Assembly: GCA_964345765.1 (NCBI GenBank) | Contig: CAYFSJ010000001.1 | Coordinates: 19,061 to 83,060 of the forward strand | Reading direction: 5' to 3' | DNA from: DUUI01 sp964345765 | GTDB lineage: Bacteria > Bacillota_I > Bacilli_A > Erysipelotrichales > Erysipelotrichaceae | Length of the DNA: 64,000 nt | Shown here: positions 34,638-43,439 of the stretch, piece after piece | How positions within the stretch are numbered: the stretch's first letter is position 1 | How the letters are laid out: each line of letters starts with the position of its first letter | Position numbers and translations under genes: made by a program | Notes under the pieces: model-generated | What the model saw: only the letters and a program-made list of their open reading frames with translations | Databases searched by the model: none | What the model was told of the DNA's origin: nothing

Positions 34638-35889
34638 TTACAGTAAACGATTTGATGAAATGATCAACAAAGTAACCTTAGAAAACGGATTAACACTTAT
34701 CATGGTTCATAAACCTCATTTTAGAAATCATGTCGCGTTATTAGGGACTAATTTTGGAGCGAAACATCTTCGACAAATAGTGGATAAAAAAGAAGTAACC
34801 TACCATAGTGGTGTAGCACATTTTTTAGAACACAAACTCTTTGAAAAACCAGAAGAAGATATCTTATCAACCTTTACCAATATGGGTGCTAGTGCTAACG
34901 CATTTACCTCTTATAATGAGACTGTCTACTTTTTCTCTACTACCCAAGAGCTTGAAAAACCTCTACATACATTAATTAATTTTGTTTTAGATTTAGATAT
35001 TAGTGAAAGTGGCGTTGAAAAAGAGAAGGGGATTATAATTGAAGAACTAAAAATGTATCAAGAGATGCCATTTTTTAGACTTTCAATGGAAGCGTATCAA
35101 TCCATGTTTCATCATCATCCACTAAAATATGATATTGCTGGGACAAAAGAGGATGTACTAGCGATTACTAAAGAAGAATTAGAATTGGCTTATAATACCA
35201 ATTATCATCCTTCTCAACTTGTCTTATCAATTGTTTCTCCAATGGAACCTTCCAAAATACTTGAAATCATCAATCAAAATGAACGTTTAAAACAAGTTAG
35301 TACACCAGTTGTGGTTGAGAACCCTTTAATTAATGAACCAAAGGAAGTTGCTAGAGACTACTTTGAAATTGATATGAAAGTTAATGCCTCTAAGCATGTT
35401 TTTGCCTATAAACAAAACTTAAACTTTGAATCGAATTTGGATATGCTTAAATCGAATATTATGGCACAAATTATCTTGGATTTAAACTTCTCTAAGCTCA
35501 ATCCTGATTATCAAGAGTGGCTCAACCAAGGTTTAATTAACGATCTATTTGTGTACCAAAGTGATTTTGGATTGGATTATGGTTATATTGAATTCATCGC
35601 AGAAACAAATAAAGAAGAAATGCTTAATCAATTAATTCTAGATAAAATGAATCATTTAGAAATAAGAGAAGATAGATTGATTCAATTAAAGAAGCGATAC
35701 CTTGGTGAGGCGATTGCTGACTTTTCAGATTTTGAAAGTTTTGCCATCAATAACTTTAGAGCTCATTGGTTAGAAACTGATCCATTTGAAATGATTGACC
35801 TTTTAGAATCAATCACTATTGATGAATTAAATGAGTTTATATCACGCTTAACTACCAATTACTCCACTTCAGTGACAATTTTAACCTAA
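34627..35889 (+). CDS. YmfH-like M16 zinc metallopeptidase
   Basis: 420 residues. The inverted zinc motif HxxEH is seen as His65-Phe-Leu-Glu68-His69, with the distal Glu in EKEKGIIIEEL (about 139). The second half is a degenerate M16 lobe. Overlaps the YmfF-like gene by 11 bases; the two should act as a heterodimer. Related pairs process small peptides in other Bacillota, but no precursor gene is visible here. Confidence 0.92.
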   Translation: MESNYSKRFDEMINKVTLENGLTLIMVHKPHFRNHVALLGTNFGAKHLRQIVDKKEVTYHSGVAHFLEHKLFEKPEEDILSTFTNMGASANAFTSYNETVYFFSTTQELEKPLHTLINFVLDLDISESGVEKEKGIIIEELKMYQEMPFFRLSMEAYQSMFHHHPLKYDIAGTKEDVLAITKEELELAYNTNYHPSQLVLSIVSPMEPSKILEIINQNERLKQVSTPVVVENPLINEPKEVARDYFEIDMKVNASKHVFAYKQNLNFESNLDMLKSNIMAQIILDLNFSKLNPDYQEWLNQGLINDLFVYQSDFGLDYGYIEFIAETNKEEMLNQLILDKMNHLEIREDRLIQLKKRYLGEAIADFSDFESFAINNFRAHWLETDPFEMIDLLESITIDELNEFISRLTTNYSTSVTILT

Positions 35890-35953
35890 AATATTAGGAA
35901 AGCGTTTTTTTCCTGTATAACATACTTAGCAGCTATGCAGGAAAGGGGAAAGA

Positions 35954-36265
35954 ATGAACGCTTGTTTCTTAATTGGTAAGCTTGTGGAAAAGCCTGAAAT
36001 CAAAACAACAGCCTCTGGTTTAAAGATGGCTCAACTTCTTGTCGATGTTGAGAAGAACTTCAGAAACCAAAATGGTGAGTTAGAGATTGAACGCTATGCC
36101 TGTACAATCTGGAGAGCGGTGGCCGAAACAGTCATTGATACCTGTCAAGAAGGTGACATTATTGCGGTTCGTGGACGACTACAAGCCAACAATTACACTA
36201 CAAAAGATCAAATTGAACGTTACAACTGTGAGATCATTGCAGAGAATGTATCAATTGTTCGCTAA
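35954..36265 (+). CDS. ssb: Single-stranded DNA-binding protein (OB domain only)
   Basis: 103 residues: MNACFLIGKLVEKPEIKTT, VEKNFRNQNGELEIERYACTIW and GDIIAVRGRLQANNY are SSB strands. It stops at the end of the OB fold and lacks the Gly/Gln linker and acidic tip (DDDIPF type) that recruits partners. Similar short proteins are SsbB (YwpH) of Bacillus, expressed in competence. RBS GGAAAGGGGAAAG. A terminator follows the stop. Confidence 0.92.
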   Translation: MNACFLIGKLVEKPEIKTTASGLKMAQLLVDVEKNFRNQNGELEIERYACTIWRAVAETVIDTCQEGDIIAVRGRLQANNYTTKDQIERYNCEIIAENVSIVR

Positions 36266-36297
36266 ATGAAGGGATGCTCTCCCTTCATTTTGTTGTT
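36264..36297 (+). terminator. Terminator after ssb
   Basis: AAATGAAGGG (36264-36273) pairs with CCCTTCATTT (36281-36290), followed by a T-rich stretch. Confidence 0.8.
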
Positions 36298-36299
36298 TA

Positions 36300-36308
36300 T
36301 GCTATAAT
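36300..36308 (+). promoter_or_regulatory. Extended -10 promoter of thyA run
   Basis: TGCTATAAT (36300-36308) matches TGnTATAAT; no clear -35, which extended -10 promoters can do without. Confidence 0.6.
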
Positions 36309-36323
36309 TTTGATGGTGATAAT

Positions 36324-37193
36324 ATGAAAGAATATCTAGATTTATGTCAAAAAGTTTTAGATTTTGGTGAACAAAAATCCGATCGAACCGGAACTGGAAC
36401 AATCTCTTATTTTGGCCATCAAATGCGTTTTAATCTACAAGAAGGTTTCCCAATGATGACTACTAAAAGACTCTATTACAGAGCGGTCTTCCATGAGTTG
36501 CTTTGGTTTATTTCTGGCTCCACTAATATTACATATTTAGTAAGAAATAATGTCAGAATATGGAATGAATGGGCTTATGAACGTTTTGTTAAGAGTGATG
36601 ATTATCAAAATGAAACAATCGAAGAATACATCGAAAAAATTAAAGTCGATGATGAATTTGCTAGAAAGCACGGGGAACTTGGTCCTGTTTATGGTAAACA
36701 GTGGCGTGATTTTAATGGTGTTGATCAGCTTCAAAATGTGATTGACCTAATTAAACACAATCCAGATTCTAGACGCATTATATTAAGCGCTTGGAATCCT
36801 GGTGAAATTGATCAGATGGCACTTCCACCTTGTCATTTATTGATGCAGTTTTATGTCTCAAAAGATAAGAAGCTAAGTTGTCAATTATATCAACGCTCTG
36901 GTGATATCTTTTTAGGTGTTCCGTTTAATATCGCAAGTTATTCATTACTAGTTCATTTAATTGCGGATATCTGTGAATTAGAAGTAGGGGACTTTGTCCA
37001 TACAATTGGCGATGCTCATATTTATAATAATCATATAGAACAAGTTAAGACACAATTAACTAGAGAACCGTATCCATTATGTAAGATTAAAATATTAAAT
37101 CACCATGATTCAATCGATGACTATCAATTTGAAGATATTCAAATAGAAGATTATCAATATCATCCAACAATTAAAGCGGAGATTTCTGTCTAA
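36324..37193 (+). CDS. thyA: Thymidylate synthase ThyA
   Basis: 289 residues. Makes dTMP from dUMP using methylene-tetrahydrofolate. Catalytic Cys170 in LPPCH, folate/dUMP residues in SDRTGTGT, SRRIILSAWNP and RSGDIFLGVPFNIASY, and C-terminal HPTIKAEISV. Longer than E. coli ThyA (264) because of an insertion at about residues 85-115, as in Lactobacillus. The stop overlaps dfrA by one base, coupling the step that consumes folate with the one that regenerates it. Confidence 0.98.
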   Translation: MKEYLDLCQKVLDFGEQKSDRTGTGTISYFGHQMRFNLQEGFPMMTTKRLYYRAVFHELLWFISGSTNITYLVRNNVRIWNEWAYERFVKSDDYQNETIEEYIEKIKVDDEFARKHGELGPVYGKQWRDFNGVDQLQNVIDLIKHNPDSRRIILSAWNPGEIDQMALPPCHLLMQFYVSKDKKLSCQLYQRSGDIFLGVPFNIASYSLLVHLIADICELEVGDFVHTIGDAHIYNNHIEQVKTQLTREPYPLCKIKILNHHDSIDDYQFEDIQIEDYQYHPTIKAEISV

Positions 37194-37663
37194 TGTTAAT
37201 TATTGTAGCTGCCATTGGAAAACAAGGACAATTAGGACTTAATAAAGTCATGGCATGGCATAATCCTGAAGATCTTCATTTCTATAAAAACTTAACGATG
37301 CACCAAAAAGTTGTTTTTGGTCGTGTGACCTATGAGAATTTACCAACCACACTCCCAAATCGAGAAGTTTATTTAGTTTCTAGAAACCCAATTGAAAATC
37401 ACAAGGTACATCATATTTCTGACTTTAAAGCTTTTTGTCAAAAGCATCAAGAAAGTGATGAAGTATACTATATTTGTGGAGGCGAAACGATTTATCAGCA
37501 GGCACTCCCTTATGCCAATGAATTTTTTCTTTCAATGATTGATTATAATGGTCCAGCCGATACTTATTTTCCTGAATTCACCCTTCATGAATTTGATGTT
37601 GAAATTATAAATTTTGAGACTTTTGATTTATATCACTGTAAGCGAAAGGCTAACCATCGCTAA
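37193..37663 (+). CDS. dfrA: Dihydrofolate reductase
   Basis: 156 residues. Reduces dihydrofolate produced by ThyA. Motifs: IIVAAIGKQGQLG, MAWHNPEDLHFYKNLT with the active-site acidic residue, KVVFGRVTYENLP, and YICGGETIYQQALPYA. The Met20-loop tryptophan is kept. Overlaps thyA and scpA by one base each. Confidence 0.96.
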   Translation: MLIIVAAIGKQGQLGLNKVMAWHNPEDLHFYKNLTMHQKVVFGRVTYENLPTTLPNREVYLVSRNPIENHKVHHISDFKAFCQKHQESDEVYYICGGETIYQQALPYANEFFLSMIDYNGPADTYFPEFTLHEFDVEIINFETFDLYHCKRKANHR

Positions 37664-38385
37664 TGTCATTTGTAGTTAATATAGAAGAGTTTGAAGGTCC
37701 ATTAGATCTAATGTTATATCTTATACGAGAGAATAAATTAGATCTTTTCGATTTGGATCTTGTGACTTTAACAAACCAGTACATTTCCTTTATTCACCAA
37801 GCACAGGATCAACAATTAATAGTAGCCAGTGAGTATCTAAGTGAAATGGCCTCATTGATTGAACTAAAATCTAGACGCTTATTACCAAGACCTACAACAA
37901 TGAATGAAGACCAAGAAGAATTAAATGATCCAAGATCACTAGTCTCAAGACTCTTAGAATATCAGCGTTTTAAAGATGCATCCTTAGATTTATCAAAACG
38001 ATTTATTGAGCGTCAACAACAAGTCAATCTGTTTAATACCTCTTCAGTCTTCCTACAAGAAAATCAACAAGAAGTAGTTTATCAACATGATATCTATGAT
38101 TTGATTAAAGCTATGAACCGAGTCATCGCCAGACAACAAGCAACTCAAATGGCACAAGTTACTTATACCAAAACAGAGTATTCAATTGATGATCGAATTG
38201 AGGCAATCCGTTATCAATTAAGAACTAAGAAAGATAAATTCAATTTATCAGACTTGTTTGACCAAGAAGATGATTTAGAATTTAAGATAGTGACCTTTCT
38301 TGCTGTCTTAGATATGATTTTAATGAAAGAACTAATTTACAGTATAAACAAAAGCACAGATGAGATTGCTTTAAAAGGAGTTTAG
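37663..38385 (+). CDS. scpA: Segregation and condensation protein A
   Basis: 240 residues. Kleisin subunit of the SMC-ScpAB condensin. N-terminal SMC-binding part FEGPLDLMLYLIRENKLDLFDLDL, the ASEYLSEMASLIELKSRRLLP stretch, and a C-terminal winged helix (IVTFLAVLDMILMKELI). Directly followed by scpB. Confidence 0.96.
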   Translation: MSFVVNIEEFEGPLDLMLYLIRENKLDLFDLDLVTLTNQYISFIHQAQDQQLIVASEYLSEMASLIELKSRRLLPRPTTMNEDQEELNDPRSLVSRLLEYQRFKDASLDLSKRFIERQQQVNLFNTSSVFLQENQQEVVYQHDIYDLIKAMNRVIARQQATQMAQVTYTKTEYSIDDRIEAIRYQLRTKKDKFNLSDLFDQEDDLEFKIVTFLAVLDMILMKELIYSINKSTDEIALKGV

Positions 38386-38919
38386 ATGCAAAATTTACAA
38401 CAACAGGTCGAAGGGTTAATTTATATTTCAGCAGACGATGGAATTACTTTTGAACAGCTCCTTTCAATTACTCAAGCCAATGAAGAAGATTTACAAAATG
38501 CATTAAATAAGTTAATGAGTAAACATAATGATTCTGATTCTGCCTTAGAATTAGTTGATTATGGTCAGAAATATCATTTTATTACCAAACCTGAATTATT
38601 CGAGTTAATTGCCAAGTACTTAAACCTTAGCAAAATGAAACAATTGTCTCAATCTGCTTTAGAAACTCTTGCTATTATTGCCTATAAACAACCAATTACT
38701 CGAATTGAAATAGAAGAAATTCGTGGTATTGGAAGTGAGATTACACTAAGAAAGCTAATGGCTGCCGATTTAATTAAAGAGATGGGTCGATTAGAAAGTC
38801 CTGGGCGACCTATTTTATATGGTGTTTCAGAATCCTTCTTAGATACTTTCCAAATGGTTTCTTTAGAAGAATTACCTGAAATAAAAGTTGAAGAAGAAAA
38901 TCAACAGGAGTTATTTTAA
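38386..38919 (+). CDS. scpB: Segregation and condensation protein B
   Basis: 177 residues, tandem winged helices. Signature ALETLAIIAYKQPITRIEIEEIRG and LESPGRPILYGVSESFLDTF. Dimer that bridges ScpA on SMC. Starts right after the scpA stop; RBS AAAAGGAG lies in scpA. Overlaps rluB by one base. Confidence 0.96.
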   Translation: MQNLQQQVEGLIYISADDGITFEQLLSITQANEEDLQNALNKLMSKHNDSDSALELVDYGQKYHFITKPELFELIAKYLNLSKMKQLSQSALETLAIIAYKQPITRIEIEEIRGIGSEITLRKLMAADLIKEMGRLESPGRPILYGVSESFLDTFQMVSLEELPEIKVEEENQQELF

Positions 38920-39647
38920 TGAAACAACGTTTACAAAAAGTAATTGCTCAAGCAGGGATTGCATCTCGAAGAAAAGCAGAAGACATGATTTTAAATAATC
39001 AAGTTAAAGTCAATGGAAAAATCGTGAATCAACTAGGAACACAAGTGGATGAAAACGACACGATACTGGTTAATAACAAACCCATCAAATTTGAAACAAA
39101 AGTAGTTTATATGATCAATAAACCAACAGGAATCTTAAGCTCAAGCAGTGATGATCGTGAGCGTAAAGTTGTCGTAGATCTTATCAAAGACCAAAGAAGA
39201 CTCTATCCTGTTGGTCGATTAGACTATAACTCTACGGGTCTTTTATTAGTGACCAATGATGGTTCATTTTCTCAACAAATTATTCATCCATCATCAGAAG
39301 TTTCAAAAGAGTATCATGTTAAGATCCGTGGGACTTTGACCAAACGTGATATTGAGCTATGTGAAAAAGGACTTAAAACTAAAGAAGAACAGTATCAACC
39401 TGTTAGGATTAATAATGTCAGAATTGATTCGGATAAGAAAATTACTCATTTTGATATAACCTTATATGAAGGTAAAAACAGACAAATCCGTAAGATGATG
39501 GAATACTTGCATCATGATGTTTTAAAACTACACCGTTTTAGATTAGGGCCCCTGCAACTGGGTAATTTAGCCTCAGGGTCTTATCGACTACTAAATGAAG
39601 AAGAAATACAGCGATTACTCGCTTCAGCAAACAGAAAGAGAAAGTAA
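38919..39647 (+). CDS. rluB: 23S rRNA pseudouridine synthase RluB-like
   Basis: 242 residues. N-terminal S4 RNA-binding domain (LQKVIAQAGIASRRKAEDMI), catalytic Asp in VGRLDYNSTGLLLVTNDG, then KEYHVKIRG and the ITLYEGKNRQIRKM loop of the RsuA/RluB/E/F group. Position after scpAB favours RluB, acting on 23S rRNA. Overlaps murE by one base. Confidence 0.94.
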   Translation: MKQRLQKVIAQAGIASRRKAEDMILNNQVKVNGKIVNQLGTQVDENDTILVNNKPIKFETKVVYMINKPTGILSSSSDDRERKVVVDLIKDQRRLYPVGRLDYNSTGLLLVTNDGSFSQQIIHPSSEVSKEYHVKIRGTLTKRDIELCEKGLKTKEEQYQPVRINNVRIDSDKKITHFDITLYEGKNRQIRKMMEYLHHDVLKLHRFRLGPLQLGNLASGSYRLLNEEEIQRLLASANRKRK

Positions 39648-41128
39648 TGATTAGTGTTAATGACTTATTTCAAACAGATATTTATCCAGAGATTATCTTA
39701 GAAGATGTAATGGATGATTCACGCCATCACGTCAAAAATAGTATCTTCTTTTCTTTGCAAGGCTTAACCCATGATGGGCACTCCTTTATTAATCAAGCTA
39801 TTTCAAATGGTGCGATTGTCATCGTTCATACCCGTGAACTCAAAAATAAGAAAGAGGGAATTCTTTATATCCACGATCCTAAATTAAATGATAACTATGC
39901 TGGATTAGTTAATCGTTTCTATGATGATCCTAGTTCAAAATTAAAACTTATTGGGGTTACTGGAACCAATGGAAAAACGACTACCGCAATCTTAGTCAAT
40001 CATATTTTGGAACCAGAAATTAAAGCAGGTTATATGGGTACATTAGGTGTCTTCTATGATGATTTAGTCTCAGATTCTGCTTTAACAACCAATACCTTAG
40101 TGGGTAACTTAAAACATCTCAATGATATGGTGGAAGCGGGTGTTAAAATCTGTGCCATGGAAACCTCTTCACAAGGCATCGATATGGGGAGGATAGAAGG
40201 ACTACAGTTTGAAAGTAGTATCTTTACAAATCTGACCCAAGATCATCTTGATTATCATTTAAACATGGAATCTTATTATCAGGCTAAGAAAAAACTATTT
40301 AAACAAATTGATTATACAAAAAAAGTCGTTATAAACATTGATGATCTATATGGAGCGCGATTGGCCAAGGAAATAGTGAACCCGGTAGTATCGATTTCAA
40401 GTCAAGATCCATCGGCAGATGTCTTTATTTCTGATATTGAAGTAGATATGGATCATAGTCGCTTTAGCTTAACTATTGACGATAATGTTTATAACTATGA
40501 GACAAATTTATTAGGGCGTTACAACATCTTTAACTTAGTTCAAGCCATGGTAGTCTGTCATATTCATGGCATCGACTACATCGATATGATTGAAAAAGTG
40601 AAGAATATACCTGATATTGGTGGACGCATGCAAGTGGTTAATTCAGAATTTGGTTTCAAAGTCATTATTGACTTTGCTCATTCACCTGATTCGATGGAGA
40701 AAATACTTGAATTCACTAAATCAACCTTGGATATTAAAGGACGAATTATTTCTATTTTTGGATCAGCAGGAAAGCGTGATAAATCAAAACGAAAAATAAT
40801 GGGAGAAGTGGCAGACAAATACAGTGACTTAATCTATTTAACAGAAGATGATCCACGTGATGAAAAGGTGTCAGATATTTGTATGGAGATTGCTTCGGGA
40901 ATCTTTAGTAACCCATATATCATTGTTGAATCACGGATTATGGCTATCCATTTAGCCATTCAATCGGCAACCAAAGATGACATAATTGTGATAATGGGTA
41001 AAGGGAATGAGAACACGATGGCCATAGGTTATCAAGTAATTGCTCATCCTACCGATTATGAAATAGTTAATGAAGCTTTAGAAGAGCTAAGAAAGGATAC
41101 ATATGAACAAAACGAATCAATACATTGA
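39647..41128 (+). CDS. murE: UDP-N-acetylmuramyl-tripeptide synthetase MurE
   Basis: 493 residues. Adds the third stem amino acid to UDP-MurNAc-L-Ala-D-Glu. ATP loop GVTGTNGKTT (about 104-113), METSSQGIDMGRI, NLTQDHLDYHLNMESY with the carbamylated-Lys region nearby, VIIDFAHSPDSM and IFGSAGKRDKSKR. The residue-3 selectivity motif reads DDPRDE (about 402-407), near DNPR of diaminopimelate enzymes. It lies outside any mur cluster, between rluB and deoC, and overlaps deoC by 26 bases. Confidence 0.95.
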   Translation: MISVNDLFQTDIYPEIILEDVMDDSRHHVKNSIFFSLQGLTHDGHSFINQAISNGAIVIVHTRELKNKKEGILYIHDPKLNDNYAGLVNRFYDDPSSKLKLIGVTGTNGKTTTAILVNHILEPEIKAGYMGTLGVFYDDLVSDSALTTNTLVGNLKHLNDMVEAGVKICAMETSSQGIDMGRIEGLQFESSIFTNLTQDHLDYHLNMESYYQAKKKLFKQIDYTKKVVINIDDLYGARLAKEIVNPVVSISSQDPSADVFISDIEVDMDHSRFSLTIDDNVYNYETNLLGRYNIFNLVQAMVVCHIHGIDYIDMIEKVKNIPDIGGRMQVVNSEFGFKVIIDFAHSPDSMEKILEFTKSTLDIKGRIISIFGSAGKRDKSKRKIMGEVADKYSDLIYLTEDDPRDEKVSDICMEIASGIFSNPYIIVESRIMAIHLAIQSATKDDIIVIMGKGNENTMAIGYQVIAHPTDYEIVNEALEELRKDTYEQNESIH

Positions 41129-41750
41129 CCACACATTATTAAAACCAGAGGCGACAAGCGACCAAATTAGAAAACTTTGTTTAGAGGCAAAAGAACATGA
41201 ATTCGCTTCAGTAATGGTAAATTCAAGCTTTGTTGGAGTCTGTGTTGAAGAACTAAAGGATACAGATGTTAAAATCGCAACTGTTATTGGATTTCCTTTA
41301 GGAGCATGTAATACTCATGCTAAAGTTGAAGAAGTTAAACAAGCTTTAAAAGATGGCGCTAACGAATTCGATATGGTTATTAATATTGGCAAACTTAAAG
41401 AAGGTAAACTTGATGAAGTAACTCAAGAAATCAAAGACATTAAAGCAGCAATTCCTAAAGGGATGCTATTAAAAGTCATTATTGAGACCTCATTATTGTC
41501 TAAACAAGATAAAATAAATGCTTGTCAATGCGTGAGTGATGCTCAAGCGGATTACATTAAAACCTCAACTGGATTTTCTACTGGTGGAGCAACGGTTGAA
41601 GATGTTGCTTTATTAAGAGAATATGTTTCAAAAGAGGTTAAAGTGAAAGCATCTGGTGGTGTTAAAACTTATGAAGATCTTGTCAAAATGATTGAAGCAG
41701 GCGCAGAAAGAATCGGCACAAGTAGTGGCGTTGAACTAATGCAGGGCTAA
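41103..41750 (+). CDS. deoC: Deoxyribose-phosphate aldolase
   Basis: 215 residues. Splits 2-deoxyribose 5-phosphate into glyceraldehyde 3-phosphate and acetaldehyde in deoxynucleoside salvage. Schiff-base Lys153 in YIKTSTGFST, proton-relay Lys182 in VKASGGVKT, Asp90 in EFDMVINIG. RBS AGAAAGGA is inside murE. Fits the nucleoside-uptake genes elsewhere in the window. Confidence 0.97.
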   Translation: MNKTNQYIDHTLLKPEATSDQIRKLCLEAKEHEFASVMVNSSFVGVCVEELKDTDVKIATVIGFPLGACNTHAKVEEVKQALKDGANEFDMVINIGKLKEGKLDEVTQEIKDIKAAIPKGMLLKVIIETSLLSKQDKINACQCVSDAQADYIKTSTGFSTGGATVEDVALLREYVSKEVKVKASGGVKTYEDLVKMIEAGAERIGTSSGVELMQG

Positions 41751-41762
41751 AAGAAAATATTT

Positions 41763-41791
41763 TTGACAGAGGTCAATGAAAGTTGTATAAT
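41763..41791 (+). promoter_or_regulatory. Consensus promoter of rpsU
   Basis: TTGACA (41763-41768), exactly 17 bases, TATAAT (41786-41791): a perfect sigma-A promoter. Confidence 0.92.
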
Positions 41792-41820
41792 TGGAATGCT
41801 TGTGTGAAGGGAGGGTTGAG

Positions 41821-42012
41821 ATGCCTAGAGTAGTTGTAAAAGAAAATGAAGCTTTAGATGACGCGCTAAGACGTTTTAAGCGCCAAGTTTCAAGAAATGG
41901 TACCCTTGCTGAAGCACGAAAAAGAGAGTATTATGTGAAGCCTGGTGTTAAGCGTAAGTTAAAATCTGAAGCGGCACGTAAAGCAGCACGCAAAAATAAA
42001 CGTAAACGTTAA
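41821..42012 (+). CDS. rpsU: 30S ribosomal protein S21
   Basis: 63 residues, typical. MPRVVVKENEALDDALRRFKRQV followed by a basic tail (KAARKNKRKR). Needed for initiation on the 30S subunit. ATG 41821 follows GGGAGGG; the in-frame extension upstream begins inside the leader. Monocistronic by its own promoter and terminator, upstream of phoH. Confidence 0.97.
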   Translation: MPRVVVKENEALDDALRRFKRQVSRNGTLAEARKREYYVKPGVKRKLKSEAARKAARKNKRKR

Positions 42013-42017
42013 ATTTG

Positions 42018-42044
42018 AAGATCACTTGAATGTGGTCTTTTTTT
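42018..42044 (+). terminator. Terminator after rpsU
   Basis: AAGATCAC (42018-42025), loop TTGAAT, GTGGTCTT (42032-42039) with one G-T pair, then T run. Confidence 0.88.
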
Positions 42045-42079
42045 GTATTTCGTGATAATCTTTAAAAGAGGTGAAAAAT

Positions 42080-43012
42080 TTGGCAAAAACAAAACAGATT
42101 GATTTAAACTTAAACAATACTCAATTAGCCCAACTACATGGTCCTAATGATGAGTACTTACAATATTTAGAAACTTACTTTGATATTGAATTATTCTCTA
42201 GAGGAAATCAACTAGTCATCAGTGGTGAAGAAGAAACACTCAGTCAAGTTCAACTTGTCATAGAGAAGATGCTTGATGCACTAAATAAAAATGATGAGTT
42301 ATCTTTAGGGAAAATTAAACAATTTAGTATGAATAATAACTCTGTACAATTAAGCACCAAACCAATCACTTATACTGTGAGTGGAAAGCATATTTATCCT
42401 AAAACTAAAGGACAACAAAATTTAATCAAGGCGATGCAAGATCATGATATGGTCTTTAGTTTAGGTCCAGCAGGAACAGGGAAAACATTCTTAGCCGTAG
42501 CCTATGGGGTTAAATTACTTAGAGAGAATAAGATAAAACGAATTATCTTAGTAAGACCAGCTGTCGAAGCAGGAGAGTCTTTAGGATTTTTACCAGGAGA
42601 TTTAAAAGAAAAGGTAGATCCATATTTACAACCACTTTATGATGCACTCAATCTGTTATTAGGACCTGAATCTGTCTTAAAGTATATGGAGAAGGGTATT
42701 ATTGAAATTGCGCCATTAGCCTATATGCGAGGACGTACTCTCGATGACGCAATGGTAATCTTAGATGAAGCACAAAATACGACTAAAGCTCAAATGAAGA
42801 TGTTTTTAACTCGGATGGGTTTCAATTCAAAAATGATTATCAATGGCGATATTACTCAAATTGATCTAAAATACCCAAGTGATTCAGGTTTACTAGAAGC
42901 CATCTCAATATTAAAAAATATAAAAGAAATTAGTATATTTGAACTAGGATTAGAAGATATTGTACGCCATGCATTAGTCTCAAAGATTTTAAAACGATAT
43001 CAAGGAGAATAG
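42080..43012 (+). CDS. phoH: PhoH-like ATPase
   Basis: 310 residues. A PhoH-domain NTPase whose gene is a conserved neighbour of ybeY and era; thought to act in RNA metabolism. N-terminal KH-like region, then Walker A SLGPAGTGKT (about 130), RPAVEAGESLGFLPG, Walker B MVILDEAQNTT and a NGDITQID motif. TTG 42080 is the probable start, because AGAGGTG lies at 42066-42072; a GTG at 42071 overlaps that RBS. ybeY, usually next, is displaced by the phosphate genes. Confidence 0.94.
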   Translation: MAKTKQIDLNLNNTQLAQLHGPNDEYLQYLETYFDIELFSRGNQLVISGEEETLSQVQLVIEKMLDALNKNDELSLGKIKQFSMNNNSVQLSTKPITYTVSGKHIYPKTKGQQNLIKAMQDHDMVFSLGPAGTGKTFLAVAYGVKLLRENKIKRIILVRPAVEAGESLGFLPGDLKEKVDPYLQPLYDALNLLLGPESVLKYMEKGIIEIAPLAYMRGRTLDDAMVILDEAQNTTKAQMKMFLTRMGFNSKMIINGDITQIDLKYPSDSGLLEAISILKNIKEISIFELGLEDIVRHALVSKILKRYQGE

Positions 43013-43013
43013 A

Positions 43014-43439
43014 ATGATAAGAATATAAGTCATTGAAGATGAAGACAGTATCAGACGATTGATTCGTTATGATTTAAAAGTCAGTGGCTATGAAGTAGAA
43101 AGTGCTAGCGATGGCATACAAGGTCTAGATTTAGCTCTAAACAACAATTATGATGTCATTATCGTTGATTGGATGTTACCATCAAAAGATGGTCTTTCCA
43201 TCGTTAAAAAGCTTAGAGAAGCAAAGATTAATAGCATCATCATAATGTTAACAGCTAAAGATGAAGAAACAGATATCTTAGAAAGCTTTGAAGCAGGAGT
43301 TGATGATTATATCACTAAGCCATTTTCACCACGTCAACTTCAAGCACGAATTAAAGCTCATCTCAGACGATCAGTATTAGCAGACTCTTCTAAAAATGAC
43401 TTGGGTATCAATATGAATCCCAACTCTTATTTATGTTAA
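43014..43439 (+). pseudogene. PhoP/OmpR-type response regulator, broken (nonsense codon, DNA-binding domain missing)
   Basis: A good RBS (AAGGAG, 43002-43007) and ATG 43014 begin MIRI, then TAA at 43026-43028, then the frame continues VIEDEDSIRRL. Restoring the TAA to a Leu codon (one base, TTA) gives a full receiver domain: acidic pair in IEDED, phospho-acceptor in IIVDWMLPSKDG, LTAKDE and the switch Lys in YITKPF. About 120 residues in, where the winged helix should begin, the frame ends. No kinase gene is near. A restart at TTG 43059 would lose strand 1 and the acidic pair. Sequence error at the TAA is possible but would not restore the C-terminal domain. Confidence 0.85.

Noticed and set aside
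35896..35912. AGGAAA/TTTCCT hairpin after the YmfH-like gene as a terminator
   Set aside because: Weak AT-rich stem with the T run inside the loop and none after it.
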